Positions 26,698-36,704 of a stretch of 64,000 nucleotides of DNA are shown piece by piece; positions within the stretch are counted from its first letter, which is position 1; each line of letters begins with the position of its first letter. This DNA is from Devosia sp. 67-54 (lineage in GTDB: Bacteria > Pseudomonadota > Alphaproteobacteria > Rhizobiales > Devosiaceae): assembly GCF_001899075.1 (NCBI RefSeq), contig NZ_MKVA01000011.1, positions 682,001 to 746,000 on the forward strand. Direction: 5' to 3'. A model generated the notes under the pieces. The model made no database searches. It saw nothing but the letters and a program-made list of their open reading frames with translations, and was not told where the DNA came from. The position numbers were made by a program, and so were the translations under genes.

Positions 26698-27400
26698 CGC
26701 CTCCGTTTCGATCCATTCCGAGGCGCATTTCGTCCACCGCATCGGCTGGCTGCGCGCCGCCGTGCTCGGCGCCAATGACGGCATCGTCTCGGTGGCGAGC
26801 GTGCTGGTCGGCGTCGCCGCCGCCGGCTCGCCGCACGGCACCGTGGTGCTCTCGGGCCTTGCGGCGCTGGTCGCCGGCGCCATGTCGATGGCGGCGGGCG
26901 AATATGTGTCGGTGAGCTCGCAATCCGACACCGAACGCGCCGATCTTGCCCGCGAGAAGTCCGAGATCGAGACGCATTGGGACGACGAGCTCGAAGAGCT
27001 GGCGATCATCTATCAGCGCCGCGGCCTCGACCCGCAGCTCGCCCACCAGGTGGCGCGGCAGCTCATGGACGCCGACGCGCTCGGCGCGCACGCCCGCGAC
27101 GAGCTGGGGATCACCGAGACCACGGCGTCCAATCCGCTGCAGGCGGCGTGGACCTCGGCCATCACCTTCACCGCCGGCGCGGCGCTGCCGCTGCTCGCGG
27201 CCTGGCTCAGCGCCGGTACCGCCACGCTCTGGGCCGTCGCCATCGTCTCGCTGCTGGTGCTGCTCGTCCTCGGCGCCCTGGGCGCCCAGACCGGCGGCGC
27301 CCCGCTGTGGAAGGGCGCCCTGCGCGTCGCCTTCTGGGGCGTGCTGGCGATGCTCGCGACCTACGTCGTCGGCGCCCTGTTCGGCACCGTGGCGGGATAG
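26687..27400 (+). CDS. VIT1/CCC1-family iron/manganese transporter
   Basis: A 237-residue membrane protein with the family's first helix and loop (RAAVLGANDGIVSVASVLVG), AGAMSMAAGEYVSVSSQSDTE, a cytoplasmic charged segment (about 80-140), and three more helices. No ATG fits; a TTG at 26687 with GGGGGA upstream gives a start inside the SDR gene (11-bp overlap). Plant and yeast relatives move Fe2+ or Mn2+ into vacuoles; bacterial members are thought to export these metals. A link to RirA-controlled iron metabolism is possible but not shown. Confidence 0.85.
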   Translation: MPADASVSIHSEAHFVHRIGWLRAAVLGANDGIVSVASVLVGVAAAGSPHGTVVLSGLAALVAGAMSMAAGEYVSVSSQSDTERADLAREKSEIETHWDDELEELAIIYQRRGLDPQLAHQVARQLMDADALGAHARDELGITETTASNPLQAAWTSAITFTAGAALPLLAAWLSAGTATLWAVAIVSLLVLLVLGALGAQTGGAPLWKGALRVAFWGVLAMLATYVVGALFGTVAG

Positions 27401-27401
27401 C

Positions 27402-28331
27402 TCAGCGGCCCGCTTCGGTGAGCTGCGCCAAATCGTCGGCATCGAGCGCCAACCGCGCTCCGTCGGTCAGCGCCTTGAGCTGCTCCACCGACGTTGCCGA
27501 GGCGATGGCGGCGCCGACGCCCGGCTGCGCCGCGATCCAGGCGATGCTGACCGCCGCCGGCGTCGCGTTCCGCCGCTTGCTCACCGCGTCGAGGGCCTGC
27601 AGGATGCGTTCGCCCTTCGGGTTGAGGTATTTGTCGACCGCCGCCTTGCCGCGCGGACTCTTGTCGGCATCGGCGACGCTGCGGTACTTGCCGGCGAGAA
27701 AACCCCGCGCCAGGCTGAAATAGCCGATCCCCGACACCTGCTCGCGCACGCAGATGTCCTGCACCGCGCCTTCGAAGCTGTCCCGGTCGTAGAGGTTGAA
27801 TTCGTTCTGCACCGTCTGGTAGCGCGCGAGCCCCTTGTCGGCGGAAATGCGCAGCGCCTCGCTCAGCAGCTTCCCGTCCTGGTTCGAGCTGCCGATCCAG
27901 CGCACCTTGCCCGCCTGCACCAGCCGGTCGAAGGCCCCCAGCGTTTCCTCCTGCGGCGTCGCCGGGTCCGGCCAATGGCTCTGGTAGAGGTCGATCACAT
28001 CCGTCTGCAGCCGCCGCAGCGAATTCTCCACCTCCTCGATGATCCATTTGGCGCTGAGGTCGCGATGTCCCTGGCCCATGTCCGAGCCAACCTTGGTGAA
28101 CACCAGCACCTTGTCGCGGTTGCCGCGCGCCTTCATCCAATTGCCCAGGATCGTCTCCGACTTGCCCTTGCCATAGGAATCCGAGGTGTCGACCGCGGCA
28201 AAGCCCGCATCGGCATAGGCGTCGAGCACGCGGAAAGCCGCGCTCTCCTCTAGCGTCCAGCCCAGCACGTTGCAGCCGAAGATCAGCGGTTCGATGGTGA
28301 GGTCGGTGCGGCCGAGGCGGCGGGCGGTCAT
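27402..28331 (-). CDS. Aldo/keto reductase
   Basis: A 309-residue AKR with Asp/Tyr in AAVDTSDSYGKGKSETILG, Lys in VLVFTKVG and His in DLYQSHWPDP. It is closer to the YdjG/GPR-type aldo/keto reductases than to the AKR at 7.2 kb. Its stop is one base from the stop of the convergent VIT1 gene, so the transcripts overlap. Substrate unknown. GGAGATTGCC precedes the ATG. Confidence 0.88.
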   Translation of the reverse strand: MTARRLGRTDLTIEPLIFGCNVLGWTLEESAAFRVLDAYADAGFAAVDTSDSYGKGKSETILGNWMKARGNRDKVLVFTKVGSDMGQGHRDLSAKWIIEEVENSLRRLQTDVIDLYQSHWPDPATPQEETLGAFDRLVQAGKVRWIGSSNQDGKLLSEALRISADKGLARYQTVQNEFNLYDRDSFEGAVQDICVREQVSGIGYFSLARGFLAGKYRSVADADKSPRGKAAVDKYLNPKGERILQALDAVSKRRNATPAAVSIAWIAAQPGVGAAIASATSVEQLKALTDGARLALDADDLAQLTEAGR

Positions 28332-28409
28332 GGCAATCTCCAGAAAAGGCGAGTTGGGTAGTCGAACAATTACCCTAGCCGCCCCGCGGTTGCCCGCACA
28401 GGGCGCTGC

Positions 28410-28796
28410 TCAATCTTTCGGTTCGATCAAATCCCAGAGATTGCCGAACGGGTCCTCGAACACGGCCACGGTGCCGTAGGCCTCGTGCCGCGGCGCCTCG
28501 CGGAACCGCACGCCATGGGCCATGAAGCGGGCATGATCGGCCGCGAAATCGTCGGTCTCCATGAAAAAGCCGACGCGCCCGCCGGCCTGCCGGCCGATCG
28601 CGGCCCGCTGCGCCTCGTCCACGGCGCGGGCGAGCAGCAACCGCCCGCCGGCCGGTCCGCTCACCACCACCCAGCGCTTCCCGCCGCCCATGTCGGCGTC
28701 GGCAAGGAGCGCAAGGCCCAGCGCATCGCGGTAGAACGCGATGGCGCGGTCGTAATCGTCCACCACCAATGTCGTCATCGCCACGCGCGCGGTCAT
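28410..28796 (-). CDS. VOC-family (glyoxalase/bleomycin-resistance fold) protein
   Basis: 128 residues with two beta-alpha-beta repeats: MTALVVDDYDRAIAFYRDALG-like at the N-terminus, then GFFMETDDFAADHARFMAHG and a C-terminal VAVFEDPFGNLWDLIEP. The last motif carries the usual metal-ligand Glu. Activity of such small members ranges over isomerases, dioxygenases and binding proteins, and cannot be set here. A perfect TTGACCA-TT-TGGTCAA palindrome lies 22 bp upstream of the start and may regulate it. Confidence 0.8.
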   Translation of the reverse strand: MTARVAMTTLVVDDYDRAIAFYRDALGLALLADADMGGGKRWVVVSGPAGGRLLLARAVDEAQRAAIGRQAGGRVGFFMETDDFAADHARFMAHGVRFREAPRHEAYGTVAVFEDPFGNLWDLIEPKD

Positions 28797-28817
28797 GATC
28801 TGCCTTCGGTTCGTCGG

Positions 28818-28833
28818 TTGACCATTTGGTCAA
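28818..28833. promoter_or_regulatory. Palindrome TTGACCA-TT-TGGTCAA, candidate operator
   Basis: A perfect 7-bp inverted repeat with a 2-bp centre, 22 bp before the VOC gene start on the minus strand and 173 bp before dppA. It looks like a TetR-type operator. No TetR gene is adjacent. On the minus strand its TTGACC could double as a -35 for the VOC gene. Confidence 0.5.
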
Positions 28834-29005
28834 ACACACCAATCGTTTAGCCTCTTTCCGTCATGGCACCGGACGAAAACCGCGTTCAACTGCAAGGCAC
28901 TAGACGAATATTCCCGTTGCGGTTCGCCTCGAAAACCGCTTTGTTGCGCCCCAGGCTCGGGGTGGAAAGTGCCCGGAGCGCAAATAATCTTCGGGAGACA
29001 TCCAT

Positions 29006-30601
29006 ATGAAATCCGCGAAAATCCTGCTGACCGCCGCGGCACTTGCCGTCGTGCTGGGCGGCAGTGCCTATGCCAAGACGCTCGTTTATTGCTCGGAAGG
29101 CTCGCCGGCCAATTTCGACCCCGGCACCACCACCGGCGGCAACGATTTCGACGCGTCCTCGCGCACCATCTATTCGCGCCTCGTCGAGTTCAAGCACGGC
29201 TCCACCGAGGTCGAGCCCGGCCTCGCCGAGAGCTGGGACATTTCGCCCGACGGCCTCACCTACACCTTCCACCTGCGCAAGGGCGTGAAGTTCCAGAGCA
29301 CCGATTACTTCACCCCCACCCGCGATCTCAACGCCGATGACGTGATCTTCTCGTTCATGCGCCAGCAGGACGACAAATCGCCCTGGTTCACCTATCTGCC
29401 GAACCTGAGCTACGACTACTATGTCGGCATGGACATGCCGAAATACACCAAGGAGTGGAAGAAGGTCGACGACAACACCGTGCAGCTGGTGCTCACCGAG
29501 CCGAACGCGCCGATGCTCGCCAACCTTGCGATGGACTTCGCCTCCATCGTCTCCAAGGAATATGCCGACAAGCTGCAGGCGTCCGGCAATCTCGCCGATT
29601 TCGCCTCCAAGCCCATCGGCACCGGCCCGTTCCAGTTCGTCGACTACCAGGTGGATTCCACCATCCGCTACGCGGCCAACCCCGACTACTACAAGGGCAA
29701 GGAAAAGATCGACAATCTGATCTTCTCCATCGTCAGCAACGCCACCACCCGCCTCGAAAAGATCCGCGCCGGCGAGTGCGACGTGATGGCCTATCCCAAT
29801 CCGGCCGACGTGCCCTCGATCAAGGCCGACGCCAACCTCACCACCTATGAGCAGGCCGGCCTCAACATCGGCTATATGAGCTACAACACCACGCTGCCGC
29901 CGCTCGACAAGCCCGAGGTGCGTCACGCCCTCAACATGGCCATCGACCGCGACGCGCTGATCAAGGCGCTGTTCCAGGACGCCGGCGCCACGCCCGCCAA
30001 CAATCTGATCCCGCCCACCATGTGGTCGTGGAACAAGGACGTGAAGTTCGACAAATACGACCCGGATGCAGCCAAGAAGGTGCTGGCCGCCGCCGGGCTG
30101 ACCAAGATCGATCTGTGGGCCGCCGCCGAAATCTCGCGTCCCTACAATCCGAGCTTCCAGCGCGCCGCCGAGCTGATCCAGGCCGACTGGGCCAAGGTCG
30201 GCGTCACCGCCAACATCATCAGCGAGGAATGGACCAAATACCGCGCCGACGGCAAGAAGAAGGACCGTTCCGGCGCCTTCCAGATCGGCTGGTCGGGCGA
30301 CAATGGCGACCCGGACAATTTCTTCGCCACCCTGTTCTCCTGCTCGGCCATCGGCGTGTCCAACTATTCGAGCTGGTGCGACAAGGACTTCGAGAACGAC
30401 ATCCAGAAGGCCAAGACCACCTCGGATATCGCCGAGCGCACCAAATACTACCAGGATGCGCAGGTGGTGTTCGCCAAGGAGGCTCCCGCCTTCCTGCTGG
30501 CGCACTCGCAGGTCTATGTGGTGACCGACAAGAAGGTCCAGGGCTTCGTCCAGGATCCGCTCGGCATGCACCGCTTCGACGGCGTCGACGTTACCGAATA
30601 A
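29006..30601 (+). CDS. dppA: Dipeptide ABC transporter periplasmic binding protein DppA
   Basis: A 531-residue lipid-free binding protein. The signal peptide is cut after SAYA (about residue 23), and the mature start KTLVYCSEGSPANFDPGTTT closely matches enterobacterial DppA. Other family segments are RLVEFKHGSTEVEPGLAESW and LNADDVIFSFMRQ. It captures dipeptides (and sometimes haem or 5-aminolevulinate in other bacteria) for the dppBCDF transporter. AAUAAUCUUCGGGAG-type leader gives GGGAG seven to nine bases before the ATG. It heads the operon. Confidence 0.93.
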   Translation: MKSAKILLTAAALAVVLGGSAYAKTLVYCSEGSPANFDPGTTTGGNDFDASSRTIYSRLVEFKHGSTEVEPGLAESWDISPDGLTYTFHLRKGVKFQSTDYFTPTRDLNADDVIFSFMRQQDDKSPWFTYLPNLSYDYYVGMDMPKYTKEWKKVDDNTVQLVLTEPNAPMLANLAMDFASIVSKEYADKLQASGNLADFASKPIGTGPFQFVDYQVDSTIRYAANPDYYKGKEKIDNLIFSIVSNATTRLEKIRAGECDVMAYPNPADVPSIKADANLTTYEQAGLNIGYMSYNTTLPPLDKPEVRHALNMAIDRDALIKALFQDAGATPANNLIPPTMWSWNKDVKFDKYDPDAAKKVLAAAGLTKIDLWAAAEISRPYNPSFQRAAELIQADWAKVGVTANIISEEWTKYRADGKKKDRSGAFQIGWSGDNGDPDNFFATLFSCSAIGVSNYSSWCDKDFENDIQKAKTTSDIAERTKYYQDAQVVFAKEAPAFLLAHSQVYVVTDKKVQGFVQDPLGMHRFDGVDVTE

Positions 30602-30650
30602 GCGTTGCGGGCGGCGCGGGGCGTGATGCCTCGCGCCGCCTGCTTTTTTC

Positions 30651-31658
30651 ATGCTCCGCTATATCCTCAACAAGCTGGCGTTGATCGTGCCGACCTTGAT
30701 CGGCATCACCATCTGCGCCTTCGGCTTCGTGCGCCTGCTGCCGGGCGATCCCATCCTCGCGCTCGCCGGCGAGCACGGCGTCACGCCCGAGCGCTATGAG
30801 CAGCTCAAGGTGCAGTTCGGCTTCGACCGCCCCATCTGGGAGCAGTACGGCCACTACATCTGGGACGCCCTGCACGGCGATTTCGGTGTCTCCATCTCCA
30901 CCCACCGGCCGGTGGTCACCGAATTCCTGGCGCTGTTCCCGGCGACGGTCGAGCTGTCGCTGTGCGCCATCATCTTCGCCATCCTGCTCGGCATCCCTGC
31001 CGGCATCTTCGCCGCCACGCGCCGCGGCACGGTGGTCGATCAGGGGCTGATGGGCACCGCGCTGGTCGGCTATTCCATGCCGATCTTCTGGTGGGGCCTG
31101 CTGCTTATCATCTTCTTTTCCGGCTATCTGCACTGGACCCCGGTCTCGGGCCGCATCGACGTGCAGTATTTCTTCAAGCCGGTGACCGGCTTCATGCTCA
31201 TCGACAGCCTGCTGTCGGGGCAGAAGGGGGCGTTCCACTCGGTGGTCATGCATCTGATCCTGCCCACCATCGTGCTCGGCACCATCCCGCTCGCCGTCAT
31301 CGCCCGGCAGACGCGCTCGGCCATGCTCGAGGTGATGGGCGAGGATTATGTGCGCACCGCCCGCGCCAAGGGCCTCAAGGCCCGCCGCGTCATCGGCCTG
31401 CACGCTCTGCGCAACGCGCTGATCCCGGTGGTCACCACCATCGGCCTGCAGGTCGGGGTGCTGCTCGCCGGCGCCATCCTCACCGAATCGATCTTCGCCT
31501 GGCCCGGCATCGGCAAGTGGATGGTCGATTCCATCTACAAGCGCGACTACGTCGTGGTGCAGGCGGGGCTGCTGCTCATCGCCCTCATCGTCATGGGCGT
31601 GAACCTTCTGGTCGACGTGCTCTATGCCGTCGTCAACCCACGCATCCGGGTGCAGTAA
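30651..31658 (+). CDS. dppB: Dipeptide ABC transporter permease DppB
   Basis: A 335-residue membrane permease with about six helices and the family's N-terminal MLRYILNKLALIVPTLIGIT. The EAA loop (DYVRTARAKGLKARRVIGLH) that contacts the ATPases is at about residues 234-253. It lies 49 bp after dppA; that spacer contains GC-rich palindromic sequence (GCGGGCGGCGCGGGGC) that may attenuate downstream expression. It forms the membrane channel with DppC. Confidence 0.92.
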   Translation: MLRYILNKLALIVPTLIGITICAFGFVRLLPGDPILALAGEHGVTPERYEQLKVQFGFDRPIWEQYGHYIWDALHGDFGVSISTHRPVVTEFLALFPATVELSLCAIIFAILLGIPAGIFAATRRGTVVDQGLMGTALVGYSMPIFWWGLLLIIFFSGYLHWTPVSGRIDVQYFFKPVTGFMLIDSLLSGQKGAFHSVVMHLILPTIVLGTIPLAVIARQTRSAMLEVMGEDYVRTARAKGLKARRVIGLHALRNALIPVVTTIGLQVGVLLAGAILTESIFAWPGIGKWMVDSIYKRDYVVVQAGLLLIALIVMGVNLLVDVLYAVVNPRIRVQ

Positions 31659-31659
31659 G

Positions 31660-32565
31660 ATGACCGACACCACCGAGATCGTGCCCGTCGTCAGCACCGG
31701 CCGTTTCGCCGGCCTGCGCGAGTTCTGGCATTATTTCTCGCAAAGCCGCGGCGCCGTGCTCGGCCTCGTCGTCTTCATCCTGCTGATCCTCGTGGCGCTG
31801 TTCGCGCCCTGGATCGCGCCGCACGATCCGACCGAGCAGTACAAGCAGTTCTTCCTCGCGCCCCCCGCCTGGGACCCCGGCGGCAATCCGCAGTTCCTGC
31901 TCGGCACCGATCCGGTCGGCCGCGACATCCTCTCCCGCCTCATCCACGGCGCGCGCTTCTCGCTGCTCATCGGCGCCATGGTGGTGGTGCTGTCGGTGGT
32001 CGGCGGCATCGTGCTGGGTCTCGTCGCCGGCTATTTCCGGGGCTGGGTCGACGTCGTCATCATGCGCGTCATGGATCTGATCCTCGCCTTCCCGCCGCTG
32101 CTGCTGGCGCTGGTGCTGGTCACTGTGCTCGGCCCCGGCCTGGTCAACGCCATGCTCGCCATCGCGCTCACCCTGCAGCCCTATTTCGCCCGCCTGGTGC
32201 GCGGCTCGGTGATGGCCGAGCGCAACCGCGAATATGTCACCTCGGCCCGTCTCGCCGGCGCCGGGCATTTCCGCCTGATGCTGGTCACCATCCTGCCCAA
32301 TTGCCTCGCGCCGATCATCGTGCAGGCGACGCTCAGCTTCTCCGACGCCATCCTCAACGCCGCCGCCCTCGGCTTCCTCGGGCTGGGCGCGCAGCCGCCG
32401 ACGCCCGAATGGGGCACCATGCTGGCCAATGCCCGCGAATTCATCCAGCGCGCTCCCTGGGTCGTCACCTTCCCGGGCCTGTGCATCCTCGTCACCGTGC
32501 TCGCCATCAACCTCATCGGCGACGGCCTCCGCGACGCCCTCGACCCCAAGCTGAAGCGGAGCTGA
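31660..32565 (+). CDS. dppC: Dipeptide ABC transporter permease DppC
   Basis: A 301-residue permease. A cytoplasmic N-terminus precedes TM1 (AVLGLVVFILLILVALFAPW), then the OppC-type loop GTDPVGRDILSRLIHGARFS and the EAA loop (REYVTSARLAGAGHFRLMLV, about 187-206). The ATG at 31660 is one base after the dppB stop. An in-frame start 12 codons earlier would lie inside dppB and is less likely. It ends before a RIME-like element that separates it from dppD. Confidence 0.92.
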   Translation: MTDTTEIVPVVSTGRFAGLREFWHYFSQSRGAVLGLVVFILLILVALFAPWIAPHDPTEQYKQFFLAPPAWDPGGNPQFLLGTDPVGRDILSRLIHGARFSLLIGAMVVVLSVVGGIVLGLVAGYFRGWVDVVIMRVMDLILAFPPLLLALVLVTVLGPGLVNAMLAIALTLQPYFARLVRGSVMAERNREYVTSARLAGAGHFRLMLVTILPNCLAPIIVQATLSFSDAILNAAALGFLGLGAQPPTPEWGTMLANAREFIQRAPWVVTFPGLCILVTVLAINLIGDGLRDALDPKLKRS

Positions 32566-32567
32566 CA

Positions 32568-32659
32568 CGCATGGCCCCGAAAAGTGTACGTCGGTTTTCG
32601 GACCAGGCCATGCGCAGAACAGCATCAGTGCATGCGCCTGTAAGGAGCATGCACTGATG
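32568..32659 (+). repeat. RIME-like double-palindrome element between dppC and dppD
   Basis: Palindrome 1 pairs CGCATGGCC (32568-32576) with GGCCATGCG (32606-32614) and, nested, CCGAAAA (32577-32583) with TTTTCGG (32595-32601). The core CCCCGAAAAGTGT...GGTTTTCGGA matches the interspersed RIME elements of Rhizobiales. Palindrome 2 is a perfect 13-bp repeat, CATCAGTGCATGC (32623-32635) with GCATGCACTGATG (32647-32659). Its loop and right arm hold the Shine-Dalgarno (AAGGAG, 32642-32647) and the dppD ATG. Confidence 0.8.
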
Positions 32660-33489
32660 CCGCTGCTCGATATCCGCAATCTCACCGTTTCGTTCGACAC
32701 CTCGGTCGGCCTGTTCAAGGCGGTCGAGGGCATCGACCTCAGCGTCGATGCGCGCGAGGTGCTGGCCATCGTCGGCGAGTCCGGCTCGGGCAAATCGGTC
32801 GAGATGCTGGCGCTGATGGGCCTATTGCCGCCGTCGGCCACCGTCACCGCCGACCGCATGGAGTTCGACGGCAAGGACATGCTCCATATGTCGCGCGGCC
32901 AGCGGCGCCAGATCGTCGGCCGCGACATCGCCATGATCTTCCAGGAGCCGATCGCCTCGCTCAATCCGTGCTTCACCGTCGGCTTCCAGATCGAGGAGGT
33001 GCTGCGCTTCCACCTCCACATGGACCGCAAGGCGCGCCGCGCCCGCGCCATCGAGCTGCTCGAGCAGGTCGGCATCGGCGACGCCGAGCAGCGCCTCAAA
33101 TCCTTCCCGCACCAGATGTCGGGCGGCCAGTGCCAGCGCGTGATGATCGCCATGGCCATCGCCTGCAATCCCAAGCTGCTGATCGCCGACGAGCCCACCA
33201 CCGCGCTCGACGTGACCATCCAGAAGCAGATCCTCGACCTGCTCGTTCGCCTGCAGGCCCAGCACGGCATGGGTCTCATCATGATCACCCACAATATCGG
33301 CGTCGTCGCCGAAACCGCCGACCGGGTGATCGTGCAGTATCGCGGTCACAAGATGGAGGAGTCCGACGTGCTGACTCTCTTCACCGCGCCCAGATCCGGC
33401 TACACCCGCGCGCTGCTTTCGGCGCTGCCCGAGAACGCCACCGGCGACCGGCTGCCGACCGTCGCCGACTATCGTGCGGAGGCCGCGCC

Positions 33490-33493
<4 letters not shown>
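32657..33493 (+). CDS. dppD: Dipeptide ABC transporter ATP-binding protein DppD
   Basis: A 278-residue ABC ATPase: Walker A GESGSGKS (about 40-47), signature MSGGQCQRV and Walker B LLIADEPTTALD. The C-terminus carries only part of the oligopeptide-transporter tail (SGYTRALLSALPEN) and lacks the C-rich Fe-S-like region of long DppD/OppD proteins, so it is shorter than the usual 320-330 residues. The start lies in a perfect 13-bp RNA stem (see the repeat entry), so translation may be controlled by that structure. Confidence 0.9.
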
Positions 33494-34326
<833 letters not shown>

Positions 34327-34425
34327 CAGCCTAATTCATTGCCGCGCATCGCAATTTCCTGCTTAGCCGGAAATTAAGTGCGGCCGTTTACCATTTTCGC
34401 GACGTCAACACCGGGACGGAGCGAC

Positions 34426-36213
34426 TTGGCAAAGGCGCCGGAGACCACCGCAACCGCAGCTTCCGCCGGGCCGGCGCCCGCTTTGGTCTTGCCCTTCGGG
34501 GCACGGCCGCTGCGCACCTTCGGGCTCGTCGTCGCCCTGCCGGTGTTCCTGCTCTACGTGATGAGCGTGGCGCTGGTCATTGCTGCCCTCGCCATCATGG
34601 CCGGCGAGATGGATCGGCTCGAGATGCAGCGCAGCCTCACCTCCATGCATGCGGCGCTCGGCTCGGTGCTCAACGATCTGAGCAGCGCGGTCGCCGACGA
34701 GGGCACCTGGGACGAGGCCTACCTCAACGTCGTGGTCAAGCCCGACCCGGCCTGGCTCGACAGCACATGGGGCGCCACCGCGCGGCTCGGCCAGAGCTAC
34801 GACAGCGTCTTCGTCACCGACCAGGCCGGCGCCATCGTCTTCGGCCAGAACGCCTCCGGTCCGGTGAGCGGCAACATCGCCACGCACATCCCGGCGGCGC
34901 CCACCATGCTCGCCAACCTCGACAAGGGCATTGCCGCCACCGGCGACGCCACCACGGTCAGCAGTTTCGCCGCCGATCCCGAAGGCAGTATCGGCCTGGC
35001 CGCCATCAGCATCCACAAATCCTCGCCCGGCCAGCTCGCGGTGCCGCGCGAGGCCCGCCGCATCCTGTGGATCGCGCGCCATCTGACGCCCGGCGTGCTG
35101 CAGGACATCGCCGTCCGCTACCAGAGCCCGCTTGCCGCGCTCGACGCCACGCCCGCCCCCGACATGTCGACGCTGGCCATCAGCGATGCCGACGGCAAGC
35201 CGGTGGGGACGCTGGCCTGGACCGCCGACCGTCCGGGCGAGATCGCCTTCAATCACGCCGTCCTCGTCGCCACCGGGGTGTTCTTCGCCATCGGCGTCAT
35301 CCTCGCGCTGTGCCTCGCCGCCATCCGGCGTGCTTTGGTCCGCCGCGCCGAGGAGGTGACGGCGGCGCAGATGGCGGCCGTCGAGACTGCCGCGAGCTCC
35401 GCCGTGGTCGCCGGTGCCGCGGCGGCCGTGGCGATCGACGCGGCGGTCGACCTGCCGCTCGGCCTGATCAGCGGCGTCAGCGCCGCCGATTTCGTCATCG
35501 AGTATCAGCCCATTCTCGATCTGCGCTCGGAGGCCCTGGTCGGCGCCGAAGCCCTGCTGCGCTGGACCGCGCCGGACGGCACCGTCCTCCCCCAGGAATC
35601 GTTGCCGCCGCGGGAGCGCGCCCGCCTGCTGGACCGCGCCGGCATCATCGCGCTGCGGCGTGTCGCCGGCGAGATCGCGCCGCTGCTCGGCGTCAATTTG
35701 ACCCTCACCGTCACGCCCGAACAGCTACAGAGCAGCGTCTACGCGGAAAAGGTCTTCGGCACCCTCGGCGCCACCAATTTCCCGGCGGCGCGCCTCACCC
35801 TGGCGGTCGATGCGCCGCTGCTGCCCGCGCTCGCCGACATTGCGCCGTCGATCGCCGAGCTGCACCGCTTCGGGGTCACGATCGCGCTCGCCGAATTCTC
35901 CATCGATCCGGCCACGGCCGCCTATCTCGATGCCGGTCTCGTCGATCGCGTGCGCCTCGCCACGGCGCTCACCGGCCGGAGCGATGGCGGCGCCGCGCAT
36001 GAGGCGCTGCTGGCCGCCACGGTCGATGCGGCGCGCACCGCCGGCGTCGCCGTCACGGTGCCCGGCATCGACCGGCGCGAACAGGCCGCCAAGCTGCTGC
36101 GCCTCGGCTGCCGCGAATTCCAGGGCGAGCTGCTGGCCCGGCCGCTGCCGCTCGCCGCCTTCACGCAATTGGCGCTGGCCCCGGCCAGGCCGGCGGCGCG
36201 CAAGGCCGGGTAG
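34426..36213 (+). CDS. Membrane CHASE4-like/EAL-domain protein with degenerate EAL
   Basis: About 595 residues: TM1 near residues 33-55, a periplasmic CHASE4-like sensor (WDEAYLNVVVKPDPAWLDST), TM2 near 280-305, and a C-terminal EAL-type domain from FVIEYQPILDLRSEALVGAE. EAL itself is kept (GAEALLRW) and so is a following Asn, but DDFGTG is replaced by LAEFSID, the K-x-D motif by DRVRLA, and the later Glu-rich loop is lost. I infer it has lost c-di-GMP hydrolysis and acts by binding. The start is TTG at 34426 with CGGAG upstream; a GTG at 34378 is the alternative. Confidence 0.8.
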   Translation: MAKAPETTATAASAGPAPALVLPFGARPLRTFGLVVALPVFLLYVMSVALVIAALAIMAGEMDRLEMQRSLTSMHAALGSVLNDLSSAVADEGTWDEAYLNVVVKPDPAWLDSTWGATARLGQSYDSVFVTDQAGAIVFGQNASGPVSGNIATHIPAAPTMLANLDKGIAATGDATTVSSFAADPEGSIGLAAISIHKSSPGQLAVPREARRILWIARHLTPGVLQDIAVRYQSPLAALDATPAPDMSTLAISDADGKPVGTLAWTADRPGEIAFNHAVLVATGVFFAIGVILALCLAAIRRALVRRAEEVTAAQMAAVETAASSAVVAGAAAAVAIDAAVDLPLGLISGVSAADFVIEYQPILDLRSEALVGAEALLRWTAPDGTVLPQESLPPRERARLLDRAGIIALRRVAGEIAPLLGVNLTLTVTPEQLQSSVYAEKVFGTLGATNFPAARLTLAVDAPLLPALADIAPSIAELHRFGVTIALAEFSIDPATAAYLDAGLVDRVRLATALTGRSDGGAAHEALLAATVDAARTAGVAVTVPGIDRREQAAKLLRLGCREFQGELLARPLPLAAFTQLALAPARPAARKAG

Positions 36214-36220
36214 GCCAGGC

Positions 36221-36658
36221 TCAGGGGCCTCGGCTCGCGCTGCACTCCTTGCAGAGGCCGCGAATCTCGATCGTCATCCGCGCGGGCACGAAACCCGATG
36301 CCTTGCTCCAGCTCCTGAGCTTGCTGTCGATCGCCGGCTCGGCGAATTCCTCGACCTTGCCGCATCTGTCGCAGATGGCGAACGCCGTGCTGCCGCCGTC
36401 GCCGTGGCAATGTGCATCGGCGCAGCACACGAACGCATTGAGCGATTCCAGCCGGTGCGCCAGCCCGCGCTCGGTCAGCTTGTCGAGCGCCCGATAGACC
36501 TGCAGCGGCGCCCTCAGGCCCTCGTCGCGCAGCCGGTCGAGGATGTCGTAGGCCGACAGCGGCGCCGTCGCATGCGCCAGCGTGCCCAGCACCAGCTCCT
36601 GGTTGCGCGTCAAATCGTCGGCCCAGACGTGGTCGTGTCCTGCATGCGAGTCTGCCAT
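36221..36658 (-). CDS. zur: Zinc uptake regulator Zur (Fur family)
   Basis: A 145-residue Fur-fold repressor with a His-rich N-terminus (HAGHDH), winged helix (LSAYDILDRLRDE, PLQVYRALDKLTERG), a Zur-like NAFVCC segment, and the structural zinc site CDRCG...CKEC. With zinc it should repress the divergent znuACB. The ATG at 36658 is used because the upstream frame offers only a TTG two codons earlier. It converges with the EAL gene (7 bp). Confidence 0.9.
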   Translation of the reverse strand: MADSHAGHDHVWADDLTRNQELVLGTLAHATAPLSAYDILDRLRDEGLRAPLQVYRALDKLTERGLAHRLESLNAFVCCADAHCHGDGGSTAFAICDRCGKVEEFAEPAIDSKLRSWSKASGFVPARMTIEIRGLCKECSASRGP

Positions 36659-36704
36659 CCGCAAAATCTAGTTCGTCTCCCTGGCCGGCGCCACCCCGGC
36701 GCTG

